Shown one piece after another: positions 7,529 to 14,328 of a DNA stretch of 26,862 nt (positions are counted from its first letter, which is position 1; each line of letters opens with the position of its first letter). The stretch lies in NCBI GenBank assembly GCA_964385635.1, contig CAYLPU010000070.1:1-26862 (forward strand). The letters are read 5' to 3'. The notes under the pieces are model-generated. The model saw nothing but the letters and a program-made list of their open reading frames with translations, searched no databases and had not been told where the DNA came from. This DNA comes from CAYLPU01 sp964385635 (lineage in GTDB: Bacteria > Chloroflexota > Anaerolineae > B4-G1). The translations under genes and the position numbers were made by a program.

Positions 7529-7557
7529 TTGCTAATTGGACAGCAAGAGAGTAAAAT
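7529..7557 (+). promoter_or_regulatory. Putative sigma-70 promoter of ppk1
   Basis: TTGCTA (7529-7534), a 17-nt spacer and TAAAAT (7552-7557). The leader to the ATG at 7642 would be about 78 nt. No Pho-box-like direct repeat is obvious nearby. Confidence 0.55.
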
Positions 7558-7641
7558 AGGGACATCCCGGCCTGACATGGACAAGGGAAGAGCCACGACG
7601 CCACTCACCCGTACCCAGGTTTCAGGAGGGAGGGAAGAACG

Positions 7642-9786
7642 ATGACAGGAAAGAAACAAACTCAAACCGGGGAACCCAGCGAGTCCATTGATCTGGATGA
7701 TCCCAGCCTCTACATCAACCGGGAGTTGAGCTGGCTCCAGTTCAACTGGCGGGTGTTGGAGGAGGCGCTAGATGAGCGCCATCCGCTGCTAGAGCGGGTC
7801 AAGTTCCTGTCCATCTTCGCCAGCAACCTGGACGAGTTTTTCATGATCCGCGTGTCTGGCTTACGCCGGCAGTTGGCCGCCGAGATATTGAAAACCCCTC
7901 CCGATGGTATGACGCCGGCCGAACAATTGGCGGCCGTGCGCCAGGAATTGCTGCCCCAGTTGGTCCGACATTCAGAGTACTGGCACGAGGATCTGTTGCC
8001 CAAATTGCGAGAGGCCGGGATCCAGGTGCTCAGGTATGACGAGTTGAAACGCAAGCAGCGCAAACTGCTGCGCCGTCACTTCGAGCATGAGATTTTCACG
8101 GCCCTCACACCGCTGGCCTTCGACCCGAGCCATCCCTTCCCCCACATCTCGAATCTGAGCGTCAACCTGGCGGTAGTGATCAATGACCCACAGTATGGCG
8201 AGCGGTTTGCCCGCCTGAAGGTGCCCAGCATATTCCCCCGCCTGCTGCGCATCCCCAGCGAGGATAAAGCCGAAAGTTACGAGAGCCTGGGGCTGACGGA
8301 AGTGATGGCCAACAACTTCGTGTGGCTGGAAGAGGTCGTGGGCGCCAACTTAGACCTGCTTTTTCCCGGCATGGAGATTGTGGCGGCATATCCTTTCCGC
8401 ATCACCCGCGATGCGGACCCGGAGATCGAGGAAGACGAAGCAGCAGACTTGTTGCTGGCTATCGAAGAGAGCGTGCGGATGCGCCGCTTTGGTTCCGCGG
8501 TGCGGCTGGAGGTAGACACCGCCATGCCGGAGCGGATACGCGACATCCTGGTCAGCAACCTGGGGCTAGCGCCCTACCAGGTCTATACGATGGATGCGCC
8601 TATCGGCATGGCGTGCCTCATCGGGTTGACGAACATCAACCGTCCCGATCTGAAAGATTCCCCCTTCCTGCCAGCAGTGCCCCCACCTTTGAACACCGAG
8701 GAGAGTTTCTTCCCTGCAATCAGGCGACAAAACATCCTGCTCTACCACCCTTACGACAGTTTTGCCCCGGTGGTGGATTTCATGCGCCAGGCGGCCCGGG
8801 ACCCCAACGTGTTGGCCATCAAACAGACGCTGTACCGGGTCGGCCCGGATTCGCCGGTCGTGGCCGCGCTGATGGAAGCCCGCGAGAACGGAAAACAGGT
8901 GGCCGTGCTGGTGGAATTGAAAGCCCGTTTCGACGAAGAAAGCAACATCGGGTGGGCGCGGGCACTGGAGCGAGCGGGTGTGCACGTGGTCTACGGCCTG
9001 GTGGGCCTCAAGACGCACACCAAACTACTCCTGGTGGTGCGGCGAGAGGGAGACGGCATCACCCGCTACGTCCACATGAGCACGGGTAACTACAACGACG
9101 TCACCGCTCGCACTTACGCGGACATCGGCTTTTTCACCAGCGACCCGGACATCGGCGCTGACGTGTCAGACCTGTTCAATGCGCTCACCGGGTATTCGCG
9201 CAAGGATGAGTACCGCAAACTGCTGGTGGCCCCAGGCAGGATGCGAAAGCAAATCCTGGATCGCATCGAGCGCGAGACTGAGCGGCATCAACAGAACGGA
9301 GACGGCTACCTGGCCTTCAAGATGAATTCCCTGGTGGACAGGAAGTGCATCCAGGCACTCTACCGGGCCTCGCAGGCGGGGGTGAAAGTGGACCTGCAAG
9401 TGCGGGGCATCTGCTGTCTGCGGCCAGGTGTGCCGGGAGTGAGTGGGAACATCACCGTCACCTCTATCGTAGGGCGCTTTCTGGAGCATCCCCGCATCTT
9501 CTACTTCCGCAACAATGGTGAGGAAGAGATACTGCTGGGCAGCGCCGACCTGATGCCCCGCAATCTCGACCGCCGGGTGGAGCAACTGTTCCCGGTGGGA
9601 GATCCAGACCTGCGGGAGTCGCTATATCAGCACATCCTCCAGGTTCATCTGAGAGATAACATGCAAGCCCGGCGGCTGTTATCCGACGGCAGTTATGAGC
9701 GGGTGCATCCCCAGGAAGGTGAACCGGAACTGAATTCGCAACTGTGGATGGTGGAACACCGGGGGCTGTGGAACGAAGAGGATTAG
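7642..9786 (+). CDS. ppk1: Polyphosphate kinase 1
   Basis: Makes inorganic polyphosphate from the terminal phosphate of ATP, reversibly. The 714-residue length fits the family. Seen: the N-terminal domain starting YINRELSWLQFNWRVLEEA and the ATP-contacting SNLDEFFMIRVSGL; catalytic His459 in KTHTKLLLVVR, corresponding to the phosphorylated histidine; YVHMSTGNYND after it; and the second conserved His616 in GRFLEHPRI, followed by GSADLMPRNLDRRVEQLFPV. All key residues are present. The start has a strong AGGAGGGAGGG site. The metallophosphoesterase gene follows 17 bp downstream, probably in the same transcript. PPK2s, adenylate kinase and a CYTH/CHAD protein lie on the opposite strand 1.8-7 kb further on, forming a polyphosphate gene island. 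Confidence 0.98.
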   Translation: MTGKKQTQTGEPSESIDLDDPSLYINRELSWLQFNWRVLEEALDERHPLLERVKFLSIFASNLDEFFMIRVSGLRRQLAAEILKTPPDGMTPAEQLAAVRQELLPQLVRHSEYWHEDLLPKLREAGIQVLRYDELKRKQRKLLRRHFEHEIFTALTPLAFDPSHPFPHISNLSVNLAVVINDPQYGERFARLKVPSIFPRLLRIPSEDKAESYESLGLTEVMANNFVWLEEVVGANLDLLFPGMEIVAAYPFRITRDADPEIEEDEAADLLLAIEESVRMRRFGSAVRLEVDTAMPERIRDILVSNLGLAPYQVYTMDAPIGMACLIGLTNINRPDLKDSPFLPAVPPPLNTEESFFPAIRRQNILLYHPYDSFAPVVDFMRQAARDPNVLAIKQTLYRVGPDSPVVAALMEARENGKQVAVLVELKARFDEESNIGWARALERAGVHVVYGLVGLKTHTKLLLVVRREGDGITRYVHMSTGNYNDVTARTYADIGFFTSDPDIGADVSDLFNALTGYSRKDEYRKLLVAPGRMRKQILDRIERETERHQQNGDGYLAFKMNSLVDRKCIQALYRASQAGVKVDLQVRGICCLRPGVPGVSGNITVTSIVGRFLEHPRIFYFRNNGEEEILLGSADLMPRNLDRRVEQLFPVGDPDLRESLYQHILQVHLRDNMQARRLLSDGSYERVHPQEGEPELNSQLWMVEHRGLWNEED

Positions 9787-9803
9787 AGAAAGAGGACTAG
9801 AGA

Positions 9804-10553
9804 ATGAAAGTGGCGTTGATCGGGGACGTACACGCCAACCTGCCAGCGCTGGAGGCGGTGCTGGCCCACGCCCGTGAGGATGAGCAGGGCGTCGAAGCGA
9901 TCTGGAACGTGGGCGACTTCGTGGGATATGGCGCCTTCCCCGACGAGGTGGTGCGGCTGCTGCGAAAGGAAAACGTGCTAAGCATCGTAGGCAACTATGA
10001 TCTCAAAGTGTTGCAGTTCAAACAAAAGAAAGACAAGTGGCGCAAGAAAAAACGATCGGAGAAGTACCTCGCCTTCAAGTGGGCCTACGAGAACCTTTCG
10101 AAAAAGAGCCGCAAGTACCTGCGCTTCCTGTCCCAAGAGATACGGATGAAGGTGAAGGGCAGATGCATCTTACTGACGCACGGCAGCCCCGCCTCGAACG
10201 CGGAGCCTCTCACCCTCGACACGCCAGACAAGCGGTTGCGCGAGTTGGCGAAGATGACCAAGGCAGATGTGATTATCTGCGGCCACTCGCACCAACCCTT
10301 CGCGCGCGAGGTGGATGGCGTGTGGTTCATCAACACCGGCAGCGTCGGGCGGCCCGACGACGGCGATCCCCGCGCCTGCTACGCCATTTTGCAGATCGAC
10401 TCGAAACAGATTCAGGTGCGTCATTACCGGGTGGAATACGACGTGGAGAGAGCGGTCGCCGCGATCCGCGAGCACGAGTTGCCGGAACCCTTCGCGCAGA
10501 TGACCCTGAAGGGGCGCAGTCTGGACGCGGTGCTGCAAGGGGCGGAAAAATAG
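9804..10553 (+). CDS. Calcineurin-like metallophosphoesterase (YfcE/MJ0936-like)
   Basis: A 249-residue dinuclear-metal phosphoesterase. Motifs in order: GDVHAN (Asp8, His10), VGDFVGYG, GNYD, LTHGSP and GHSHQPF followed by INTGSVGRP. The fold is typical of small bacterial phosphodiesterases or diadenosine-polyphosphate-hydrolase-like proteins. The usual GNH(D/E) motif reads GNYD, so the catalytic histidine position is Tyr; I recall this in part of the family, but it may shift activity. A Lys/Arg-rich insert (about residues 72-85) is notable and could bind a polyanion. It lies 17 bp after ppk1 with an AGAGGA site, so it is probably co-transcribed and may act on a phosphate-containing compound linked to polyphosphate. 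The substrate is unknown. Confidence 0.88.
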   Translation: MKVALIGDVHANLPALEAVLAHAREDEQGVEAIWNVGDFVGYGAFPDEVVRLLRKENVLSIVGNYDLKVLQFKQKKDKWRKKKRSEKYLAFKWAYENLSKKSRKYLRFLSQEIRMKVKGRCILLTHGSPASNAEPLTLDTPDKRLRELAKMTKADVIICGHSHQPFAREVDGVWFINTGSVGRPDDGDPRACYAILQIDSKQIQVRHYRVEYDVERAVAAIREHELPEPFAQMTLKGRSLDAVLQGAEK

Positions 10554-10633
10554 GAGGCGTGGAACACATAAGGGGGCACCACTTGATGATGGAAGAGGAA
10601 GTCCTACCCCGCGCTGCAGTTCAGACAAAGGGG

Positions 10634-11032
10634 CTAGGGGTGGAGTTGTGAAAGGTGGTGTTCATCCCACACCAGATGAGGTCCATCAAGTAGTATAGGA
10701 ACCATGTTCAACACGTTGCGGCCAAGGACGCCCCACGCCTGGTCAATCAACAGGAATTGCCCACGGAATGTTCGGTTACAGAAGATGAGTTCCAACTGAA
10801 CGACCGATGCCAAACTTACGCTGCCGTCGAAGCCTGTCAGTTCATACTGTCTATCTGGAACAATCACAACTTCCAGTAAGTCTACGATTGCTTGCGGGAT
10901 CAAGGTTACATCAGCGCCGGAGTCCAACAACATCGGCACGTCCGGCCGGATCGCACCGTTGTCTGGGTTACGCAGTGTCACTTGTGCCAATGGCGCAGGA
11001 GGATCAAACTGCGTGGCGTCGTACGCTGGCAT
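10634..11032 (-). CDS. Retropepsin-like aspartic protease (clan AA)
   Basis: I start the gene at the ATG at 11032, giving 132 residues, because GAGGAG lies 8 nt upstream and the first residues (MPAYDATQFDPPAPLAQV) are protein-like; the longer frame to 11107 would mostly overlap the neighbour. The active-site motif MLLDSGADVTLIP carries Asp37-Ser-Gly, and GVLGRNVLN (101-109) is the second conserved element of retropepsin-like monomers, which work as homodimers. There is no signal peptide. The first 29 nt overlap the end of the upstream 76-aa gene, so the two are translationally coupled. The natural substrate is not predictable. Confidence 0.85.
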   Translation of the reverse strand: MPAYDATQFDPPAPLAQVTLRNPDNGAIRPDVPMLLDSGADVTLIPQAIVDLLEVVIVPDRQYELTGFDGSVSLASVVQLELIFCNRTFRGQFLLIDQAWGVLGRNVLNMVPILLDGPHLVWDEHHLSQLHP

Positions 11033-11234
11033 CAGGAGACTCCTCAATGACTTCCAACTCGAAATCCATTGCCTGTTCGGGGTGCGCCAGGCGTGGACTA
11101 AAGACACGAGCGCCCCTCTCGATCTGAATATCGGGGATTATCACGTACACTTTCGCTTGCTCTGGCAAGCAAACACCGGCTTTCAACCGTATCTGACCGT
11201 GTTCTACTACACCCTCAAAGGTAAGAATACCCAT
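11004..11234 (-). CDS. Small antitoxin-like protein (DUF104-like) paired with the aspartic protease
   Basis: A 76-residue protein with an ATG at 11234 and an AGGAGGT site upstream (11239-11245). The N-terminus (GILTFEGVVEHGQIRLKAG, then LPEQAKVYVIIP) has the beta pattern of short DUF104/AbrB-like antitoxin-type proteins. The C-terminus (SPRLAHPEQAMDFELEVIEE) is acidic. The stop lies 29 nt inside the downstream aspartic protease gene. From memory, such small proteins commonly sit before retropepsin-like genes in Chloroflexota and cyanobacteria, which suggests a recurrent pair. Whether it is an antitoxin, a protease partner or a DNA-binding regulator is not known. Confidence 0.75.
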   Translation of the reverse strand: MGILTFEGVVEHGQIRLKAGVCLPEQAKVYVIIPDIQIERGARVFSPRLAHPEQAMDFELEVIEESPDASVRRHAV

Positions 11235-11320
11235 AGTGCACCTCCTGCTTCTACACCCTCAGTTCCATCTCTCACACCTGCTCAACCTTGGTCATGGGTC
11301 GGTCAAGTTGCCGTGGCTCC

Positions 11321-11349
11321 ATTATACTTGACGGATATGCGGCTGGCAA
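11321..11349 (-). promoter_or_regulatory. Strong sigma-70 promoter of the antitoxin-like/aspartic protease pair
   Basis: On the minus strand, TTGCCA (11349-11344) and a perfect TATAAT (11326-11321) are separated by exactly 17 nt. The start point near 11314 leaves a leader of about 80 nt before the ATG at 11234. Confidence 0.7.
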
Positions 11350-11513
11350 ATCCTGCCCAAGCTGCGAATCCATGCCAACCGGGTCTTAGGAAAATGCTCG
11401 CTCCCACATCGCTGTCAATTCCCCAATGTCCACGCATACCAGATCTGGCTTCACCGGCGAGGCAGCCAGGTCGGCCTTGGTGGTGATCCCCGAACAGTGG
11501 CAACGAACATCAG

Positions 11514-11562
11514 GCAAGGTCTCCGACCAAGCCCCTTTCGGCGGCGGTCAGAGACCCTGCCG
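11514..11562. repeat. Inverted repeat downstream of the Lys-tailed PPK2 gene
   Basis: GGCAAGGTCTCCGACC (11514-11529) and GGTCAGAGACCCTGCC (11547-11562) pair at 14 of 16 positions across a 17-nt loop. It lies 20 bp beyond the PPK2 stop codon, without a T-tract. It may act as a transcript 3' end structure but looks like a dispersed GGTCGGAGACC-type repeat. The rest of 11235-11581 holds the promoter at 11321-11349 and a short protein-like minus-strand frame (11386-11538) that I could not identify. Confidence 0.6.
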
Positions 11563-11581
11563 AACTTGGAGTGAGCGAGAA

Positions 11582-12412
11582 CTACTTCTTCTTGCCCTTC
11601 TTACCCTTCTTGTCCTTCTTGCCCTTCTTGCCTTTTTTGGCCATGTCACTTTCTCCTTCCTTGGGTTGGGTGCCTGCGATACGCGGCTCCGACGGTTGAT
11701 AGTTGAGCTCCTTGCTCAACAGCTCGACAAGGGTGCGCAGTGTCTTGACCCGCGCGAACCACTTGTCGTTGCCTTCTACTATCGTCCACGGCGCGGTGAG
11801 GGTGCTGGTTCGGAGCAGCATGTCCTCCACCGCCGCTTCGTACTGATCCCATTTCTCACGGTTGCGCCAGTCCTCGTCGGTCAGTTTCCAGGCTTTGTAG
11901 GAGATATCGCGACGAGTCTCAAAGCGACGTAACTGCTCCTCCTGGCCGATGTGAATCCAGAACTTGGCCAGAATCATGCCAAAGTCCGCCAACTGGCGCT
12001 CAAACTCGTTGATCTCGCGGTAGGCCCGCTTCCACTCTTCTTCGGTGCAGAAGCCCTCCACCCGTTCCACCATGACCCGCCCATACCAGGTCCGGTCAAA
12101 AATGAGGATCTGCTTTTCGTCGGGCGGTTTGAGCCGGCGCCAGAAACGCCACAGGTAGTGATGGGTACGGTCTTCCCCCTTCGGCGCTGCAATGGGGAAA
12201 ACCTCGTAGCCACGCGGGTCCAGTTTTTCAGTGACGCGCTTGATGTTGCCCCCCTTGCCTCCGGCGTCCCAACCTTCGTACACCATGACCAGCGTTCGTT
12301 TCTGCACGTAGAGTTGATAGGCCAGTTCTCGTAACTGCAACTGGTAGCGGATCAGGTTCTGGGCGTATTCCTCCCGCGTCAGGCTCTTGCTCAGGTCTAT
12401 CGTCTCCAGCAT
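11582..12412 (-). CDS. PPK2-family polyphosphate:nucleotide phosphotransferase with poly-lysine tail
   Basis: Transfers phosphate from polyphosphate to AMP/ADP or GDP (PPK2 family). The 276-residue protein has Walker A EGWDAGGKGG, catalytic FDRTWYGRVMVERVEG and the lid helix KFWIHIGQEEQLRRF, all intact. The last 20 residues are nearly all Lys and Gly (MAKKGKKGKKDKKGKKGKKK), a basic tail that could hold the polyanionic substrate; it is in frame and continuous with the PPK2 domain. The ATG lies 2 nt after the TAG of the upstream PPK2 gene. Both proteins begin with the same pattern (MLExIDLxKSLxxEEY), so they are paralogues. Each has only one PPK2 domain, unlike fused class II enzymes. Nucleotide preference is not deducible. 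Confidence 0.95.
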   Translation of the reverse strand: MLETIDLSKSLTREEYAQNLIRYQLQLRELAYQLYVQKRTLVMVYEGWDAGGKGGNIKRVTEKLDPRGYEVFPIAAPKGEDRTHHYLWRFWRRLKPPDEKQILIFDRTWYGRVMVERVEGFCTEEEWKRAYREINEFERQLADFGMILAKFWIHIGQEEQLRRFETRRDISYKAWKLTDEDWRNREKWDQYEAAVEDMLLRTSTLTAPWTIVEGNDKWFARVKTLRTLVELLSKELNYQPSEPRIAGTQPKEGESDMAKKGKKGKKDKKGKKGKKK

Positions 12413-12414
12413 GG

Positions 12415-13479
12415 CTACTCCTCCTCGTCCGGATCATCCTGATCCTGTCCCTGCGCTTCTGACCCGGCCTGGGGTTCCGATTCGTTCTCAGGCCAGGCTT
12501 CCGTCAACGCCTTCAGCAATGCCAATGATTCGATGCACCGCTTGATCTCAGCCAGGCTCTTGAGGCCGATGCCGTCCATTTTCAGCAGCCCCTCGTCCCC
12601 CTCGGCCAATCGTTTTATCACATCCCCAACGGTTGCCAGCCCGGCCCGCTCCAGGTGGCCCAGCACCCGGCCGCTGAGCCCTACTTCAGCCAGTGGAGTC
12701 TCGTAGTCCTCTTCTATGTCCAGTGAAGCCAGCTCTTTGCCATGTCGCCCTTCCGGCAACGGGAGGCCGCGTTCCTGCAAAGCCTCTTCCAGGCGGTGAA
12801 CGATCGTCTCGAAGATCTTGACCCGCGCCCAACGGCGATCGGTCGCCTCGACAATCGTCCACGGGCCCCACTCCGTGTCGGTGCGTTCCAGCATCTCCTC
12901 AACAGCCAACACGTATTCGTTGTACTTGCGGTGATGCTCCCAGTCTTCTGACTGGACGTGCCAACTCTCTAGCGGATCCTTTTCCAGGTCTTTGAACCGT
13001 CGCAACTGCTCCTTTTTGCTGATGTGCAACCAAAACTTGATCATCACGTAACCGTCGTCGGCGATGTTGCGCTCGAAATCTGCAATGTCCCGGTAACCTT
13101 TGCGCCATCCTTCCTCTGACGTCAACCCTTCCACGCGCTCGACCAACACGCGGCCATACCAACTGCGGTCGAAGATAGCCATCTCGCCGTAGTTAGGCAG
13201 CTTGAGCCAGAAGCGCCACAGCCAGGGCATGTGCGTCTCGTACGTGCGTGACGCTTGGATGGCATACAGTTTGAAGCCGCGCGGATCGAGCCGCTGGGTC
13301 AACAGATTGACCGACGTGCCTTTGCCCGCGGCATCCCAGCCCTCAAAGAGGATCACGCTAGGAATGCCAGCGTCCCAACACGCCTTCTGCAGGTCGGACA
13401 GCCGGCCGCGCAGGTACGGCAGCCGCTCTTTGTACTCTTGCTTGGACAGGCTCTTGGTCAGGTCTATCTTTTCCAGCAT
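12415..13479 (-). CDS. PPK2-family phosphotransferase fused to an RNA polymerase alpha-CTD-like helix-hairpin-helix domain
   Basis: A 354-residue protein. Residues 1-250 form a complete PPK2 domain: Walker A EGWDAAGKGT (46-55), FDRSWYGRVLVERVEG (103-118) and lid KFWLHISKKEQLRRF (148-162). Residues about 260-320 (PLAEVGLSGRVLGHLERAG, TVGDVIKRL, LLKMDGIGLKSLAEIKRC) match the helix pattern of the bacterial RNA polymerase alpha-subunit C-terminal domain: hydrophobic x SxRxxxxLxRAGxxTVGDL, then LLKxxxxGxKSLxEIK. The tail (330-354) is acidic. The alpha-CTD fold binds DNA, activators or protein partners; in a PPK2 it may mediate docking. The gene follows adk by 18 bp with a GGAGGAG site and precedes the second PPK2 by 2 nt. 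PPK2 identity is firm; the CTD-like call is strong on pattern. Confidence 0.93.
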   Translation of the reverse strand: MLEKIDLTKSLSKQEYKERLPYLRGRLSDLQKACWDAGIPSVILFEGWDAAGKGTSVNLLTQRLDPRGFKLYAIQASRTYETHMPWLWRFWLKLPNYGEMAIFDRSWYGRVLVERVEGLTSEEGWRKGYRDIADFERNIADDGYVMIKFWLHISKKEQLRRFKDLEKDPLESWHVQSEDWEHHRKYNEYVLAVEEMLERTDTEWGPWTIVEATDRRWARVKIFETIVHRLEEALQERGLPLPEGRHGKELASLDIEEDYETPLAEVGLSGRVLGHLERAGLATVGDVIKRLAEGDEGLLKMDGIGLKSLAEIKRCIESLALLKALTEAWPENESEPQAGSEAQGQDQDDPDEEE

Positions 13480-13497
13480 GATAACATCGCTCCTCCG

Positions 13498-14163
13498 TCA
13501 TTCAACGCTGGCAACGGCAGCGCGCAAATCGGCCTCGACCGTGTCTATCGGCTGGTCACCATCCACCTCTACCAGCACCTCCTGGCGACGATAATAGTCA
13601 ATCAGTGGGCTGGTCTGTTCCCAGTACACCTCGAGCCGCTTGCGAACCGTCTCCGGTTCGTCGTCGTCGCGCTGATACAATTCGCCGCCGTCCTTGTCGC
13701 ACACCCCTGGCTGTTTGGGGAGATTGAATTTGATGTGGTACGCCTCGCCACACACCCGGCACAGCCTGCGCCCGCTCACACGTTCAATCAGTATCTCGTC
13801 GGGCACCGCGATGTAGGGCACCAGACTGATCTTGTACCCCCGCTCAGCCAACGCCCGATCCAGCGCCTCGGCCTGGGCGATGGTGCGTGGAAAGCCATCG
13901 AGCAGCGCACCGCCCGCACAATCAGGCCGGCTCAATCGCTCCATGACCATCGCTATCGTGACGTCGTCGGGCACCAGCACTCCACGATCCATGTAGCCCT
14001 TAGCCTTCAGACCCAACTCGGTCTCATTTTTGAGATTCTCTCGAAAGAGATCTCCGCTGGCGACGTGAGGCAGATTGAGCACCTCACGCAACCTGGCCGC
14101 CTGGGTGCCCTTACCCGAGGCCGGCGGACCGAGGAGAACGACGAATCTCGGTTCCGTCGTCAT
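13498..14163 (-). CDS. adk: Adenylate kinase (zinc-binding LID type)
   Basis: Interconverts ATP + AMP and 2 ADP. The 221-residue protein has the P-loop LGPPASGKGTQ (Ser replaces the more usual Gly-Ala), the AMP-binding ASGDLFREN and LLDGFPRTIAQAEAL, and a long LID with CRVCG then CDKDGG, a Cys-x2-Cys...Cys-x2-Asp zinc site. ATG at 14163; the AAAGGGGGAT ribosome binding region lies inside a 47-bp tandem repeat just upstream. Placement immediately before two PPK2 genes is meaningful: PPK2s make ADP or ATP from polyphosphate, and adenylate kinase redistributes the phosphates among AMP, ADP and ATP. In many bacteria adk sits in the ribosomal protein operon with secY; here it does not, so this may be a second copy. 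Confidence 0.97.
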   Translation of the reverse strand: MTTEPRFVVLLGPPASGKGTQAARLREVLNLPHVASGDLFRENLKNETELGLKAKGYMDRGVLVPDDVTIAMVMERLSRPDCAGGALLDGFPRTIAQAEALDRALAERGYKISLVPYIAVPDEILIERVSGRRLCRVCGEAYHIKFNLPKQPGVCDKDGGELYQRDDDEPETVRKRLEVYWEQTSPLIDYYRRQEVLVEVDGDQPIDTVEADLRAAVASVE

Positions 14164-14165
14164 AT

Positions 14166-14259
14166 TCTATCCCCCTTTCCGATCCAGGGTAGCAGGCCAA
14201 TCACATTGGCCGTCTATCCCCCTTTCCAAGCCAGGGTAGCAGGCCAATCGCATTGGCCA
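14166..14259. repeat. 47-bp tandem duplication upstream of adk
   Basis: Two adjacent copies (14166-14212 and 14213-14259) agree at 43 of 47 positions by eye. Each begins TCTATCCCCCTTTCC, whose minus-strand reading supplies a GGAAAGGGGGATAGA Shine-Dalgarno-like segment, and each contains a perfect 7-bp inverted repeat GGCCAAT / ATTGGCC with a 3-nt loop. The copy next to adk supplies its ribosome binding site. Confidence 0.85.
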
Positions 14260-14284
14260 CCCCGGGCCGGAAAACGCCCAACAC

Positions 14285-14323
14285 GGTTGGGCTACTACCA
14301 TTTTCCAAGGTTGGGCTACTACC
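14285..14323. repeat. 15-bp direct repeat between the CHAD gene and adk
   Basis: GGTTGGGCTACTACC occurs at 14285-14299 and 14309-14323, period 24 bp, just after the 47-bp tandem units and directly before the end of the CYTH/CHAD gene. Only two copies are present, so it is not a CRISPR array. Confidence 0.75.
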
Positions 14324-14328
14324 CTTGG

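Noticed and set aside
11033..11107. Longer N-terminus for the aspartic protease
   Set aside because: It would overlap the upstream 76-aa gene by over 100 nt; GAGGAG points to the ATG at 11032.
14166..14323. Possible CRISPR array upstream of adk
   Set aside because: Only two copies of each unit, repeats are adjacent without unique spacers, and no cas gene is present.
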